A stretch of 64,000 nucleotides of DNA from Quillaja saponaria. Its lineage: Eukaryota > Streptophyta > Magnoliopsida > Fabales > Quillajaceae. How positions within the stretch are numbered: the first letter of the stretch is position 1; each line of letters opens with the position of its first letter. Where the stretch lies: the NCBI GenBank assembly GCA_029379385.1, contig CM055611.1, forward strand, positions 8,990,001-9,054,000, given 5' to 3'. Made by a program: the position numbers and the translations under genes. Shown piece by piece: positions 12,817 to 24,721 of this stretch. The notes below the pieces were generated by a model. That model was given only the letters and a program-made list of their open reading frames with translations. It ran no database searches and was not told the origin of the DNA.

Positions 12817-13059
12817 AAGCTACTTTCTTGTTGTTGTTGTTCTCTAATTTACTTTATACCGATTTGTTTGATGTACTTTTAAGTTTCATCATTATCATAA
12901 ATTTTCTTTAGAGTAAAATGTGACTAATCAGTTGAATTGCTACAAAAAGAAGAAATTTTTTTGTGCATTATTTGCTTCAAAAAGTCCTCGATAATGAAAT
13001 CAACATGAAAACATGGGTGTGCCCCAAGAATATCAGTGAAATTAAACTGTTGTAATCGT

Positions 13060-13350
13060 TATCTCTAAAGTGTGGTGCTTACTCCATGTCATACCTTTTA
13101 CTAGATATGCTGGTAGAAGCAGTTCTTAGACACTCCTTGAGAATAAATCATTTCAAGTCACTGATATACCACTCATGTTTCTAAAAACTCGTCTAGCTGG
13201 TACCTTATATAATTGCACTCGAGCTTATTGAATAAGAAGTTCAAATGTAATGTAGAAGGATGGTTTTGAAGATTTCCAGGAACCATTCCAGACAAGTTGT
13301 TTTGCGAAAGATCAAACCCACAGAGCTTTCAGGGAAGCCAATGATTGAAG
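13060..13350 (-). pseudogene. LRR receptor kinase (subfamily XII) remnant
   Basis: Minus-strand frames with shifts read SLASLKAL, FDLSQNNLSGMVPGNLQN, STLHLNFLFNKLE, VPARRVFRNMSGISVT and LLLPAYLV. They align in order with the last two repeats and the juxtamembrane segment of the kinase at 20747-24025 ([51 protein letters not shown]). Stops and at least one frameshift are present. The kinase domain and the rest of the LRRs are not seen. It is a decayed relative of the same subfamily lying 7 kb away. Confidence 0.7.
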
Positions 13351-14518
13351 TACATATCACCTGATTATGGTGGGGTTTGGCAAAAACCTAAATGTATATT
13401 AACTATGACCTGTCCCTATTAACAATCTATTTATATTGAAAATTACTCTCTATGATAAAGAAATTAGCCTTTTCAGACCGTAAGAAAGAATTATATTCAG
13501 GTGATCAACTGATGCGGCTGAAAGTGCTAACAAACAAGTTATATCAAAATCAACAAAAAGATAAAACAAGTCAAGATATAAGAAAACACCTTCCCAAATT
13601 TCACGTTATAATCAGTAATTAAAATGAAAAAATTTAGCAGTTTTTATACTAGTTGTCAACATTTTTGTTTTCTTTTTTAATCTAACATAATGGAGGCAAA
13701 AATTAAATTTGTTTACCAAAGAGAAAAAGAAAAAAGGCAAAAATTGAAAATTTCAACATATGAATCTCCACTTTGTTGCTTATTCTAGTTAATCTTTAAG
13801 CACCATGAATCTACAGGGCAACAAGGGAATCTTTTGCTTGTAATGTTGTTTCTTCGGTAAATGATCCACGAAAGTTAGTTGACTTTTGAATCTCAAGTAG
13901 AAAAGTCTCGGAAAACTTACTGAATATGATGAGTATAGTAAAGATTTTGTCTGCAAATGTAAATTTGACAACAAAAAGAATCAACTTCAAGTTGCAGTCA
14001 AATATTCTACTTATTAGTTTGGTCTTATTCCAATTATTATTAGTGCAATCGACAAATTACGTACATCATTAATGGTTTCAACAGCTCGTAGAACCAAATA
14101 GAAATCAATTGTTCTGCTAAATATTTCTTGCAATGATCTTCACTTGCTCGGTTGTTATAATTTTAATTTACGTAGCACTTGCAACTAGAGCTAAATATCC
14201 TATTAGTAAATTCACTTGTTGTCTTATGTTTAACGTAAGTCATTGCTTAAGTATTACACATGCTTCTGCTATATAAGAAACCAAATCAAGTGAAACTGAT
14301 TTTCAATATATTATACTTTTTGGGATTCTTGGTTGTCTTCTAGGCGTCTTTGATTCCCTTTTAAATTTAATTTTGGTAGCTGTGGTCATGTAACATTGTT
14401 TCTCAATGATCATGGTAAAAGAATAAGATGAATCGATTAATGCTAGCGAGACATAATTTTAAAAGTGGAACATGATCTTAAAAGAACTAAAATAAATCCA
14501 TTAATAAATTCTCCATGG
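13351..14518. other. No feature recognised
   Basis: AT-rich sequence without a long frame, repeat signature or RNA gene that I can recognise. It lies between the RLK remnant and the non-autonomous LTR element and may hold further decayed RLK sequence that is beyond recognition by eye. Confidence 0.4.
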
Positions 14519-14523
14519 GCACC

Positions 14524-14905
14524 TGACGGGGAACAGGTATATCCAGAAGTTAGGATTTATGGGTACAATCATATGTATGATTGGGTTTAATTGTATTTAT
14601 ATTAAATATATTATTAGGGATAATATAGTGATATTCTAGGAGTATTAGGATTTGAATAAATAATTAAGAATTTTCTTTCAATTGGATTTTAATAATTAGG
14701 ACTCTAGTATAGAGTCAAATTCTAATTATATTAGAATTCTTAGGGTTTTAGGATTTGCCTATACAAATGCTTATTATGTACTTTGTTATTTACCTTTTGA
14801 TGAATTCAATATTGAAATATTATTAGTTTCCCTTAGGAGTTGTTATAGAAAAGAATTGGTCCTTTTGATCCTTAAATCTTCACCAATCACATACGTCCTA
14901 CCTCA
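14524..14905 (+). repeat. 5' LTR of the non-autonomous element
   Basis: 382 bp, beginning TGACGGGGAAC and ending CCTACCTCA. It aligns along its whole length with 16423-16525 joined to 19376-19655 (383 bp), with scattered substitutions, and so serves as the empty-site reference for the nested insertion. Shared landmarks include ATGTATGATTGGGTTTAATT and TTAGTTTCCCTTAGGAGT. Confidence 0.85.
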
Positions 14906-14907
14906 AG

Positions 14908-14920
14908 TGGTATTTGAGCG
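14908..14920 (+). other. Primer binding site, tRNA-Met type
   Basis: TGGTATTTGAGCG lies two bases after the 5' LTR. The canonical plant initiator tRNA-Met primer site starts TGGTATCAGAGC, and the match is good apart from the central CA to TT change. The position fits an LTR retrotransposon. Confidence 0.65.
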
Positions 14921-16422
14921 AAATGATCCATACTGATCACAAGCTTTTTTAGCCCAAGATCATCCTTACTGATCATAAGTTTTTTTAGCCTAGAATTTAT
15001 ACAAAATTTTTAGGAGACAAAGATCAGAAAACATCATTGAGGTCGGATCCAAGTCAACATGTATAGCTTCATAATGGGCCACGCAACTTCAAGGTATCCA
15101 TATGATCAATTTGTTACCCATTAGTCAAATTACATTGCTTTTATTTAAGTATGATTTTAATGTTTTGAATTTTTATTTCAAGGAAAAAAAACGGAACAGG
15201 AAAAAAAATAATAATAATAAAAAAAAGAGAGAGTGAGAGAAAGAAAAAGAGGGATAAAAAAAAAAAAAAAAGGATGGAAAAAAAGAAAGAAAGAGAAGAA
15301 GTAAAGAGAGAGATAAAAAAATTGTCATGGTATGACTCATTATCATATTGTGCCTATTGATAATCTTTTGCCCACTGTTTCATATTTTACTTTCAAATTT
15401 CCTAGAATTATATTTAATGATGATACTCACTTTAGGATTCTTGAGCTTCATGGGAGTATTCCTATACATTTTGCTACAAACATATCTTTGGTCCTATTAC
15501 AATACAATTACTTGTGTCGTGTCTTCGCTATGCACCCATTGCTTTTGCTGATCCTAGCTATTTCTCTACTCGTAATCCATATGTTGCTTGTTCAAGGTTT
15601 AGTTTCTATACCTTATTTGGAAAATTAGGAAAATGGATATTTTCTTTGATTGAACTTGTTGATGAGTTGACATATTACCTTAGTTCTACCTACACTTCAA
15701 AAGTGTTATCCTCAGACCCTTCATTCTGATTCTATTGAGGCTATCAAACATGCCTTTGATGAGCTAAAAAAAACCTTGAATCTTTAAGGAATTCTTTTGC
15801 TCAACAATGACATATTTCCCGCTATAAGCAAGCCAAAATTTGACACCCTTAGAGTCTGAGCCTCAATCCTAAAAAAGTACTTATAATTATTTTGTAGAAA
15901 ATTCATAAGCAGACTACTCCAAGACCTGAGATTGAACATCCAAACAATGAAGTTACAAAGGTCCATGGGCTAACTATCAAAGTTGTTAAAGGCCAACATA
16001 TAACATTTTAAGCAGTTGAAGTTATGCTAGAACCTAGAAGCACAATATGGTGAAAGTTGAAGAAAAGAAATCAGTTGAGGAAGTTGCAAAAGAGACAAAA
16101 ATTGAAGAAGATTTTAAAAAGTTGATATGTTAGAACTGAAGCTAGAGTCGATTTGATATTCTGAAACTAGGGACAAACCCTGATTGTCAACATGTTAGAG
16201 TATGAGCACGAGCTTGTAATTAATGTTGCACCTCATCCACATGTTAAGCATATCGATTTCATCATGTCACTGAAGTTCTAGGTTTTTGAGGTTCCCGAAC
16301 AAGTTCTTGTGATGAAATTTGTTTCACCAATTATGAAGACCTTGCTGCAAGATTTTTTTCTTAAGGTGTACATTCTCTCCCATTTCCGTACTCGAAGACG
16401 AGTTTTTTCAACTAGGGGATAA
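14921..16422 (+). other. Internal region of the non-autonomous element, no pol genes
   Basis: The region starts with leader sequence, then a strongly purine-rich A/G tract (15180-15325). Overlapping short frames follow (for example 15332-15628, 98 codons) whose products I do not recognise. No RT, integrase, protease or gag zinc knuckle is visible. It ends in CTCGAAGACGAGTTTTTTCA and the polypurine-like AGGGGATAA immediately before the 3' LTR at 16423. Confidence 0.6.
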
Positions 16423-16525
16423 TGATGGGAACATGTATACATAAGTTAGGATTTATAGATAAAATCATATGTATGATTGGGTTTAATTGTATTTATATTA
16501 AATATATAATTAGGGATAATATACT
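16423..16525 (+). repeat. 3' LTR, first part
   Basis: Starts TGATGGGAAC right after AGGGGATAA and matches 14524-14625. It ends in ATACT, the left copy of the target duplication made by the nested family-1 insertion. The LTR resumes at 19376. Confidence 0.85.
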
Positions 16526-19370
16526 TGTCACATCTCTTATAGAGGCATGACTGGCCGGAAGATTGGATAACCAAATCTCCGTAACCCTAACTTAACACAA
16601 CTGAACATATATGACTCTCGAACAATTATATTTAGAACCAAGAAAAACTTTACTAAATTAAATAAATAAAAAATTAGACTTGTTATTGAATACATAACAT
16701 TTACTGAAATTTTGGCAGATGTTCCTTACAATATGGAACATACCCAAAAATATAAATACATAATCTTGTTTACATATAGATAGATCACAATGACTATAGT
16801 ATACACAAGGGAGCTCTACTCTAGCAGTATCATAAAAAATAACAAATAACTAGATTATTACACAACATAAAATTAGATATCATATAACTCTAGTGTGACT
16901 GTAAACTTTCATTATTGACTTCAAGTATGAGATTCTGAATATACCTTACTACCAAACACTCGGCAAAACTCATTATTGGTAATTGTCATCCCTTGAGATC
17001 CTAATACTTAAAAAAATATCACCATAAGAGGAGTGAGTTCTACGGACTTATTGAGCTGAAAATCATACCCAAAGGGTACTAGCATCACTCATCATACCTA
17101 TATATAGTCAATTAATATCAACATATCATAAATTTCAAAACCACTAAGATTACACGTACATGATTACGGAAATATAAAACTTAGCAAGCACAATTCCAAA
17201 TAGTACTCTGTATAATTCAATCAACAATCAAAGTAATCAAAGCACACAAATCATACAAAGGGCCAATTGAGTAACTCAGTTCCCTACAACAAATATCTCC
17301 CTCCACTGACCATTTACGCTTCCACACAACGGGTTATTCTATGTACACAATCCAACCCACTGGGACTAAGCGCTCATTTCTTTTAAAACTACTTATCATA
17401 ATCAGAATATCTCATATCATAATATCATAGGTATTCCTGGATTTCAATTTTGGAAGTAAAAATCATTTCAGAAAAAAATTCACTTCATTGGCCCTTATCA
17501 ACAATAGACAATTTTATCCATCAAACATAATTCAAATAACTCAATGAAACATTACGCATGCTTATTTTTCCATATAACACATTTATTCATATTCACATAC
17601 AATTACATGTAATAATCTAGCAACCAAAGGGTAGTAGTTAACCACTCACTAGTTTACAGATCTTGTTCATCACTTCCTATTACGTTCACGTGTGTCATTA
17701 GGCTCATAATAGGGTTCGGAACTGAATTCATATTTTCAAATAATACTTAGTTTATAAATGTTATAGATGCAATCTTTTAATTAGTAAATTTATATTGGTT
17801 TCTTGAAACTAAGTCTGGTTAGATAGTCTAACCAATTCCTTGTAGGACACTTTATTCCATATCTGGTATATATATATATATATCAAGAAATTAATACTAA
17901 TTCATACTTTCAACATTTTTTATTTTCTAGCATTAAATCCAAGTTGGATTACTCTTTTTAAATTTATCTAATAGCTTAAATTATGCTATTTCAATATTAA
18001 TACAATATTTTATTCTTAACCACATTTCTTTATTCTTGTTTTTAGACTAATAATTTTTACCTTCTTAACTAAACAAAAGAAATTTCCAACAATTCATCTA
18101 ACCTAATAATTTTATCTCATCTAACCAATATGATTACTTAACTAAACTGAAGTTTTATAACCAGAAAATTTTCTACACTTTCATTAGCCATGACACTTAA
18201 CAACTTAATCCTTCTCAAGCAACAAGTTTAATCTTTAAATGTGGGAGGAGCTTGAACTATTTAGCACCCATGGCAAGCTTAGTAATACTTGCTATCGTGA
18301 CTTACTTGTAAATGGTTTTGGTTACTTTTAGCTTTTTTTTGTTTACTCTACCCCACAGTCGGTACAAGTTGTCCTCCAACTCTATAAATCCAAGGATTAA
18401 AACAGGGCATGAATCACCCCCAAAAACAGCTGCCTTCACCTTTGATTTACACACCCAACATACACACTCATACAACCATACCAATCTAAGGAGCTTTTAA
18501 GCTCAACAATAACACAATTTTCTTACACGGCTGCTACTATTAGGTAGTCCCTAAACTGAATAACCACCCTTAGCTAAGAAGGCAGCATACTAACACAAGT
18601 AAGGAAACCTAATGCACACGTTTAAAGCCTTCCCATATGTCATTGTTGACACCTCCCTGCACCTATGGCTGGAACATATTTGCCGTTTCCATAACCCAAC
18701 CGAGTATTCTACCAGCCATAACACAACACACATACACACTCTAACAAAGAAAAAAGTTTTAAATGGCAAGGAAAATGGATAGTCAAAGGAATAAGGGCAG
18801 AGGAGAAAACGGAATAAGGGCAGGAAGCTACCGCTAGCCATTGAGCTTCCTCCTTAAGCAAATTTTTTTCCATCTCCTAAACTCTTACTAGCAATCTCCT
18901 ATTACCTACAAGAAGGAAGAAGGAAATAGGAGAACTTACCAGCCCTTGAACTTATCTACCTCAAATTATGGAACTCACAGTTAAAGCAAGAAAACAGAGG
19001 AGTCGATGTGAAGCAAGACACGGCCAAAATGGGAGGAAAAAAGGAAGAGTTAATTCGTTTGATTCAAGGGGAAAAAAGAAAAGACAAGTAAAATAAAATA
19101 ATATTTACTCATGGTCTAAACTTTGCTTTCAATTTGTGGTATCAATTAATTCTAATATTATAATAGTTTTCTAATGTCTTTTTAATTTTACACATCAATA
19201 AAGTTTACACTAACAAATTTCAAGTTTTTTAGTTAACCAATAGTATAATGAAAATTAATTCTTAATCACAAGTATATATATTTTATATTCAAGTATTTAT
19301 TCATTTACAGAATTGCAACAAGTTACGTACGAAAAATTTAAAACATACATTCAATGATTAGGTTATAACA
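16526..19370 (+). mobile_element. Family-1 solo LTR, copy B
   Basis: This 2,845-bp element begins TGTCACATCTCTTATAGAGG and ends GGTTATAACA. It sits inside the 3' LTR of the 14524-19655 element. Comparison with the uninterrupted 5' LTR (GATAATATAGTGATATTC) defines both borders. The flanks ATACT (16521-16525) and ATAGT (19371-19375) are a 5-bp duplication with one later substitution. The copy is non-coding. It shares the family-1 head, middle and tail blocks and is shorter than copies A and G, so it carries internal deletions relative to them. Confidence 0.85.
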
Positions 19371-19655
19371 ATAGTGATAATCTAGGATTATTAAGATTTG
19401 AATAAATAATTAAGACTTTACTTTCAGTAGGGTTTTAATTATAATTAGGATTCTAGTATAGATTGAAATTCTAATTATATTAGAATTATTAGGGTTTTAA
19501 GGTTTACCTATATAAAGGCTTATTATGTATTTTCTTATTTATCTTTTGATGAATTGAATATTGAAATATTATTAGTTTCCCTTAGGAGTAGTTATAGAAT
19601 AGAATTGTTCACTTTTGATCCCTAAATCCTCACCAATCACACACGTCCTATGTCA
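19371..19655 (+). repeat. 3' LTR, second part (with duplicated target site)
   Basis: Continues the 3' LTR after the nested insertion: 19371-19375 is the right copy of the duplicated target, and 19376-19655 aligns with 14626-14905. It ends CCTATGTCA, next to the outer target duplication GCACC at 19656-19660. Confidence 0.85.
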
Positions 19656-19660
19656 GCACC

Positions 19661-20746
19661 CCTCAGTATGATATTTAAAGAAGATCATTTGAGTAATAAA
19701 ATTTGGCAATCTGCAGTTTGTTCAAAAGAAAAAAAATCATATGATCCTGTATAGGTTTTACTTTGTGTTTAAGAAAAACTCTGATAATATAGTAAAAGAC
19801 TTAGAGAAACATAATATTCTTTCTCAATCTGAATATGCTAATGACAGAAACTATTTTCTATCATAAACTTATTTTGTGTTTGTATCTATTTTGAATTTCA
19901 AACAGAAGATTCTGCTCAAAAGAGACGCTGAGGAGGCCAACATGCTTCCAGATTTTTTGCCTTTTTGTTCAATATATTTCACGAAAAGTAGTAAGTAAAA
20001 CTATGAATTCTTCTAAACAAGAAGGTATATCTAAATGTAGAAAAACAAACAAATAAACTAGGGATTTTACTTCAGTACTTTTCTGTAACCATGATCAAAA
20101 GTAGAAAACAGAACTTTGATTAAGAAGTTATTCAACAATTTTTTCTTATACATAGATTTATAGCCTAACAAAAATGTCAAATTTTTATTGAAATTCAAAG
20201 ATCTACTTCTCCAACCAATTAGATTGTAGATTTTTTTCCCCTTTCCTATGTGCCCTCCATACATAGCATCAGTCCAAGTAGGCTGACCTGCTAAATAATA
20301 ATAATAATAATAATAATAAAAGGTAAAAAATAAAGAAGAAAACAAAATAACCTTAAAATTGGTCAAACTTTACAAGAAAATACCAATAAACTGACCTGAA
20401 CTCCGTGTTTCTAAGACATAAATAAAACTTTAAAATTTGATAGAATTTCTAGTAACCTATGATCATAAAGTTTCTAATTCGTACTGTAAACATGTATGAT
20501 CAAGGATATGAACATAATACTTGTGGGGTAATAGTACGTATAATATGTATGTGTATTTAAGTATGTATATATTTATGCCCCTAATGTAGCATACTTATAG
20601 TCTAAACATGATGATCAATTTGATTGACTTGGACATTAAAGATCAATGTATATATATTAGTCATGAATTCTAATATGATTAATTTTTTATCTGTTTATAT
20701 TTTTCTTTTCTTTATCATACTAAACATGTATTAATACCTGAGTTTG
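19661..20746. other. Downstream flank of the receptor kinase; ATA microsatellite
   Basis: No gene recognised. This is the 3' side of the minus-strand receptor kinase and should hold its untranslated tail. It contains an (AAT)n run of about nine units at 20295-20320. The 99-codon minus-strand frame across it (20067-20366) is low complexity, with a run of tyrosines from the microsatellite, and is not a credible gene. Confidence 0.5.
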
Positions 20747-23700
20747 TTATGTCTGTGGTCTGTCTCCCTGGTTTCCAGCCTCAAGAAAAGAATTCTTTAC
20801 CAGATTCAGTTCTTTGATAACATCCCCGATTTTCATTCGTTCATTTGGTGATTCCAATGAACATGAAAGTGCAATCTTGAAAACTGAAAGAATGCATTTC
20901 TGAAATTTCATGCTTATCTGGATCAGGGTCAAATTTGTTTCTATTTCTGCCATACCATCATAAACTTGGCTCTGAATTTCTCTTGCTTCTGGTTGGAGTA
21001 GAGTTGGGTCCAAAATCTGAGAAAGATTTTCTGGCAAAGCTGACATGGCATACTTGTGAAGATTCAAACAATCTTTAAACATGTCTTCGGTTGGTCTCCT
21101 TCCAATGAACATTTCCAATAAGAGTATCCCAAAGCTATAAACATCTCCCTTTGTTGAGACCTGACCTCCCATTCCATACTCTACAAGTAAATGTCAAAAT
21201 ACATCAAAAATTCTACACAAGTATATTTATATCCAAGTAATATGAATGGTTGCCCCTGAATTATATATATGCTACATTGTAACTAGTAGATATATATAGT
21301 ATAGAAAGTGTCACCTGGTGCAACATAGCCAATGGACCCTTTTATTCCATGTGTGCTGGTTTGGTTTTGAGAAATGTCATTAGTAACAAAGATAAGCTTT
21401 GCTAAACCAAAATCAGTCACATGGGCAACCATGTCATTATCAAGAAGGACATTGCTTGGCTTCAAGTCACAGTGAATAATTGGTTGCTCACATTGCTCAT
21501 GAAGATAAAGTAATGCAGATGCCACATCTATTGCAATATTCAGTCTTTCAAGGAGGCTCAATTTCCGCGATTCATTTTCACCTTCAATTCTAGGATGCAG
21601 CCACTGGTCTAAGCTTCCATTACCCATGAAATCAAAAACCTAGGGCCTTGAAGTCATTGCCATTGTAATCTGCACTTGAGCAACATGTTAATATCTTAAC
21701 TAAATTGCGATGCCTGATATTTCTTAAAGCATTGCATTCAGCAATGAAACTCTTATATGCCCCTTTCATTTGAAGATTGAGTACCTTCACCGCGACTTCT
21801 TTTTCTTCTTGAGCAAGAGATCCTTTGTATACAGAGCCAAAACTACCAGATCCTACTAAGTTATTGGGAGAAAAACCATCAGTTGCTTGATGGAGCCTTC
21901 CGTATGAAACCTTTGGAAGCTTCTCAATTGTTGGTTGTGTAGAAGATGACTTCCTCTTTAATATTCTCAGCCAAAACATAATAAGGAGGCATAATAAAAG
22001 AAGAAGAAATAGAGCAACTGGAACTATTGTAATTATTAATTTATACATATGATGCTTTTTCTTTTTCATATGTCTGACAGGACAAGCTGGTAGCGAAAGT
22101 TCGTGTACACCCCCACAAAGTAAACTGTTTCCAGTCACTGAAATAGCACTTGAATTTTTGAAAACTCCTTCAACTGGCACCTCTCCAGCTAGGTTATTGA
22201 AAGAAAGGTTCAAATAAATTACTGAAGTTAATTTTGAAAGATCTTTTAGAATTTCTCCAGATATATTGTTTCGTGAAAGATCTAAATATTGTAAACCTTT
22301 TAAAGAGGCCAAGGATGAAGGCATGTTTCCCTGAAAAAAATTCCCTTGCAGGTAAAGGGCCTCCAGACTTGAGCAATCTCCAATGGTTGCAGGAATTTCA
22401 CCAGACAGATTGTTTTCGGAAAGGTCCACTGAATTAATATTTTGTAGCTTCCCTACTTCCACAGGTAAGCTTCCGGTAAAAGAGTTTCTTGATAAATCAA
22501 GCAATAGGGATATGGAAGAAAGACCAATTACCTGCTTGGGAATAGCCCCACTAAGATTATTTTGTGAAATGTCTAGTATCTGCAAATTATGACAATTTTC
22601 AATCGTTGATGGAATTCTCCCTTCCAATTTGTTTTGGTCTACGTAAAGCATGTTCAATCTAGTGAGATTACCTATGAAGGATGGAAGGTGTCCAGATAGA
22701 CCATTTTGACCTAAATCCAGTAGCTGCATGTCCTGCATTTTCCCTAAAGAGGTTGGAATAGTTCCTGTCAGAAGGTTATCCCCCATAACTAGGAAATATA
22801 AGCTGATCAAATTCCCAATTCCTTCTGGTATGGTTCCAGATATTTGATTTGAATGAATGGCTAAAACATTGAGTTGGCTTGATAGATTAGCTATTGAATT
22901 TGGTAAAACACCTCCAAAATCATTTACAGCAAAATCAAGTCTTTCAAGCTTGCTACAGTTTGCCAAAAATGTCAAGAAACCCAAGTCACCAGCTAAATTA
23001 TTTCCTAAATTATTACCTCTTAATCCCAGCCACCGGAGATCTTGTAGATTTCCTAAACTAATAGGAACTTGTCCAGTAAAATTGTTTTCAGGCATGTCAA
23101 GGACTTGAAGCATAGAAATATTGGACAATGAAGATGGGATTGTCCCATAGAATCTGTTCCCAGCAAGGGCCAATTCTCGGAGATTTCGGAAATTGTTGCC
23201 TATGTTGTTTGGAAGAACTCCTTCAATTTGGTTATACCGAAATGATAATATGATGAGAGATGACATATTATAGAGAGAAGAAGGAAGCTTACCAGAAAAC
23301 TTATTGTCAAAAAAGGACAAAAGCAACAAGCTTTTCAAATCTCCTATTTCATCTGGAATAGATCCAACCATTTTGTTAGCTCCAACATCAAAAGTTCTGA
23401 GTGATGATAAATTTCCTAAGGAATGTGGAATGCCTCCTGTCAATTTGTTTGTCCTAAAGTGCAGTACTTCAAGATTTTTCAAGGAACCAATCTCCTTGGG
23501 AATGCTCCCAATCAGTTTGTTCCCACCGATAGTAATGCTCTTAAGTATAGAACACATGGTTAAATTGACAGGAATTTCACCTCCCAAAGTATTATTTTTA
23601 AGCAAAAGATTTTGTAGCCTATACAAACGGCCAACTTCTTGTGGAATTTGGCCATAGAAGCTGTTATTTTGGAGGGTGAGGTTTCTAAGAAAGCTCAGGT

Positions 23701-24025
23701 TGCCAATGTAAGGTGATATTGAACCAGCCAATCCATAACCTTGGAGTTTTATGGAAATGACTCTTTGATGGCGGAGTCCACATGTTATTCCAACCCAGTT
23801 GCAGAAGTAATTGGAGTGATTCCATGAGGTTAAGATTCCATGTGGATCGGTGTGTATTGATTCTTTGAATTTGAGTAGTGCAAGATAGTCTGTTTCATTT
23901 GTTGGAGCCGTGGAAGTGCAGACAGGGTATATCAGGCATGCTAAGTTGATAGAGAAGATAAGAATCAGTTGAAGTTGAAGGAATGCAGGCCAACGTGCAC
24001 ATAAAAGGGAGTTCTGAAGCTTCAT
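20747..24025 (-). CDS. LRR receptor-like kinase, subfamily XII, with one frameshift
   Basis: Plasma-membrane pattern-recognition-type receptor kinase related to XA21/EFR/FLS2. Exon 1 is 24025-21315 and exon 2 is 21180-20747, joined by a 134-bp intron. Start chosen at 24025 (MKLQNSLL) because a signal peptide (residues about 15-36, [19 protein letters not shown]) and the LRRNT ([21 protein letters not shown]) follow directly. An upstream in-frame ATG would add 53 unlikely residues. Next come 22 LRRs, a membrane span at about 663-686, and a kinase domain with GSGSFGSV (725), VAVK (747), [12 protein letters not shown] and APEYG. Cys in HCD makes it a non-RD kinase, typical of immune receptors. 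One extra base near 21639 shifts the frame after FKAL, so the locus is either a recent pseudogene or carries a sequencing error. Corrected length is about 1,047 residues, normal for the family. Confidence 0.9.
21181..21314 (-). other. Intron of the receptor kinase
   Basis: On the minus strand the donor is CCAG|GTGACA (GT at 21314-21313) and the acceptor TTGTAG|AGTATGG (AG at 21182-21181). Joining the exons rebuilds the GAG codon of APEYG in the activation segment. An intron at this exact place, just before YGMG, is usual in subfamily XII genes such as XA21. Confidence 0.85.
21639..21640 (-). other. Single-base insertion causing a frameshift
   Basis: The coding strand reads GCCCTAGGTTTTTGATTTC. 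Family members read A-L-V-F-D/E-F here, which requires one G fewer. With the extra base the frame reads A-L-G-F and stops at TGA. With one base removed the frame runs on through [12 protein letters not shown] and the rest of the kinase without another stop. Downstream catalytic motifs are intact, so the lesion is young or is an error in the sequence. Confidence 0.8.
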
Positions 24026-24058
24026 TGTGTAAGTTGGAAAGCATTCATCCAATCTGTG

Positions 24059-24066
24059 TTTATAAA
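24059..24066 (-). promoter_or_regulatory. Probable TATA box of the receptor kinase
   Basis: TTTATAAA lies 34 bases upstream of the chosen start codon on the minus strand. Spacing would place transcription start only a few bases before the ATG, so either the 5' untranslated leader is very short or the real promoter lies elsewhere. The box sits next to the first GGACAAGTC motif copy. Confidence 0.45.
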
Positions 24067-24082
24067 GGACAAGTCTTTTCTG

Positions 24083-24098
24083 GTGACTTTGACTTTGA
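24083..24098. promoter_or_regulatory. W-box-like TTGACT within GTGACTTTGACTTTG
   Basis: TTGACT at 24089-24094 matches the WRKY W-box core (TTGACC/T). It sits about 65 bases upstream of the receptor kinase start. WRKY control is common for immune receptor genes, but a six-base match is weak evidence alone. A GTGACTTTGA form of the same stretch recurs at 25036 and 26105. Confidence 0.35.
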
Positions 24099-24721
24099 GT
24101 ACAGTCATGGACTTGAAATCTTGTCATTGTATTCTCAACTACCAATACGTTATATGTCATCATGTACGAGACTATAATGGACAAGTCTTTTTTGGTGTCT
24201 TTGAAAGTTGGGAGAGTTTAATTACCTTGAACAAGACAACTTTAATTTGATTCTAGAAATATTATAATTTTTTTTCTATGGCCTGTTTTAGTGATATTTA
24301 TTCAATTATAATGCAATTCTTATATTAAATATTTTATAAATAATAAATTTATTTTTATTTATTATTAAAATAATTTTTTTTTCTTCTAAATACACTTGGT
24401 GTTTGAAAGAACACTTTCAACAAAGTCATATTATATTATCAATTGTAAGTTTATAGGAGAAGGGGAAAAAAAAAAGTTATAATTTTTACTGTTTGATTTA
24501 GAGCATGATCATTGACTTGGATTATTGTCATCCTCTATTTTGTTTTTGGTAAAGAATTATTGTCATTCTTTTCTATGAGAATTTAATGGTCAAGTCTTAT
24601 GTGGCGACTTTGAAAACTCCATATTTCAGGTTTAAGACACAAAATAGCTATAGCCCCATTCTATAAATACAACAGCGCTAGGTCCATTCTATAAATATCA
24701 TGTAGTTAGTTAAATACTTTT

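Larger units (their letters stand above)
14524..19655 (+). mobile_element. Non-autonomous LTR retrotransposon with nested solo LTR
   Basis: This is a complete element with exact target duplication GCACC (14519-14523 and 19656-19660), two closely similar LTRs, a tRNA-Met-type primer site after the 5' LTR and a polypurine tract before the 3' LTR. The internal region is only about 1.5 kb (14906-16422) and shows no protease, RT or integrase motif, so it must have depended on another element's proteins. The 3' LTR was later split by a family-1 solo LTR at 16526-19370. Without that insert the element is about 2.28 kb. Confidence 0.85.

Noticed and set aside
15332..15729. Overlapping frames of 98, 67 and 71 codons in the non-autonomous LTR element
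   Set aside because: No recognisable domain and three competing frames. Kept only as part of the internal region, not as genes.
20067..20366. 99-codon minus-strand frame with a tyrosine run
   Set aside because: The run is a translation of the (AAT)n microsatellite. There is no conserved motif, and it lies in the 3' flank of the receptor kinase.
22194..24250. Plus-strand frames opposite the receptor kinase
   Set aside because: Antisense shadows of the LRR-coding exon. They simply mirror the repeat structure.
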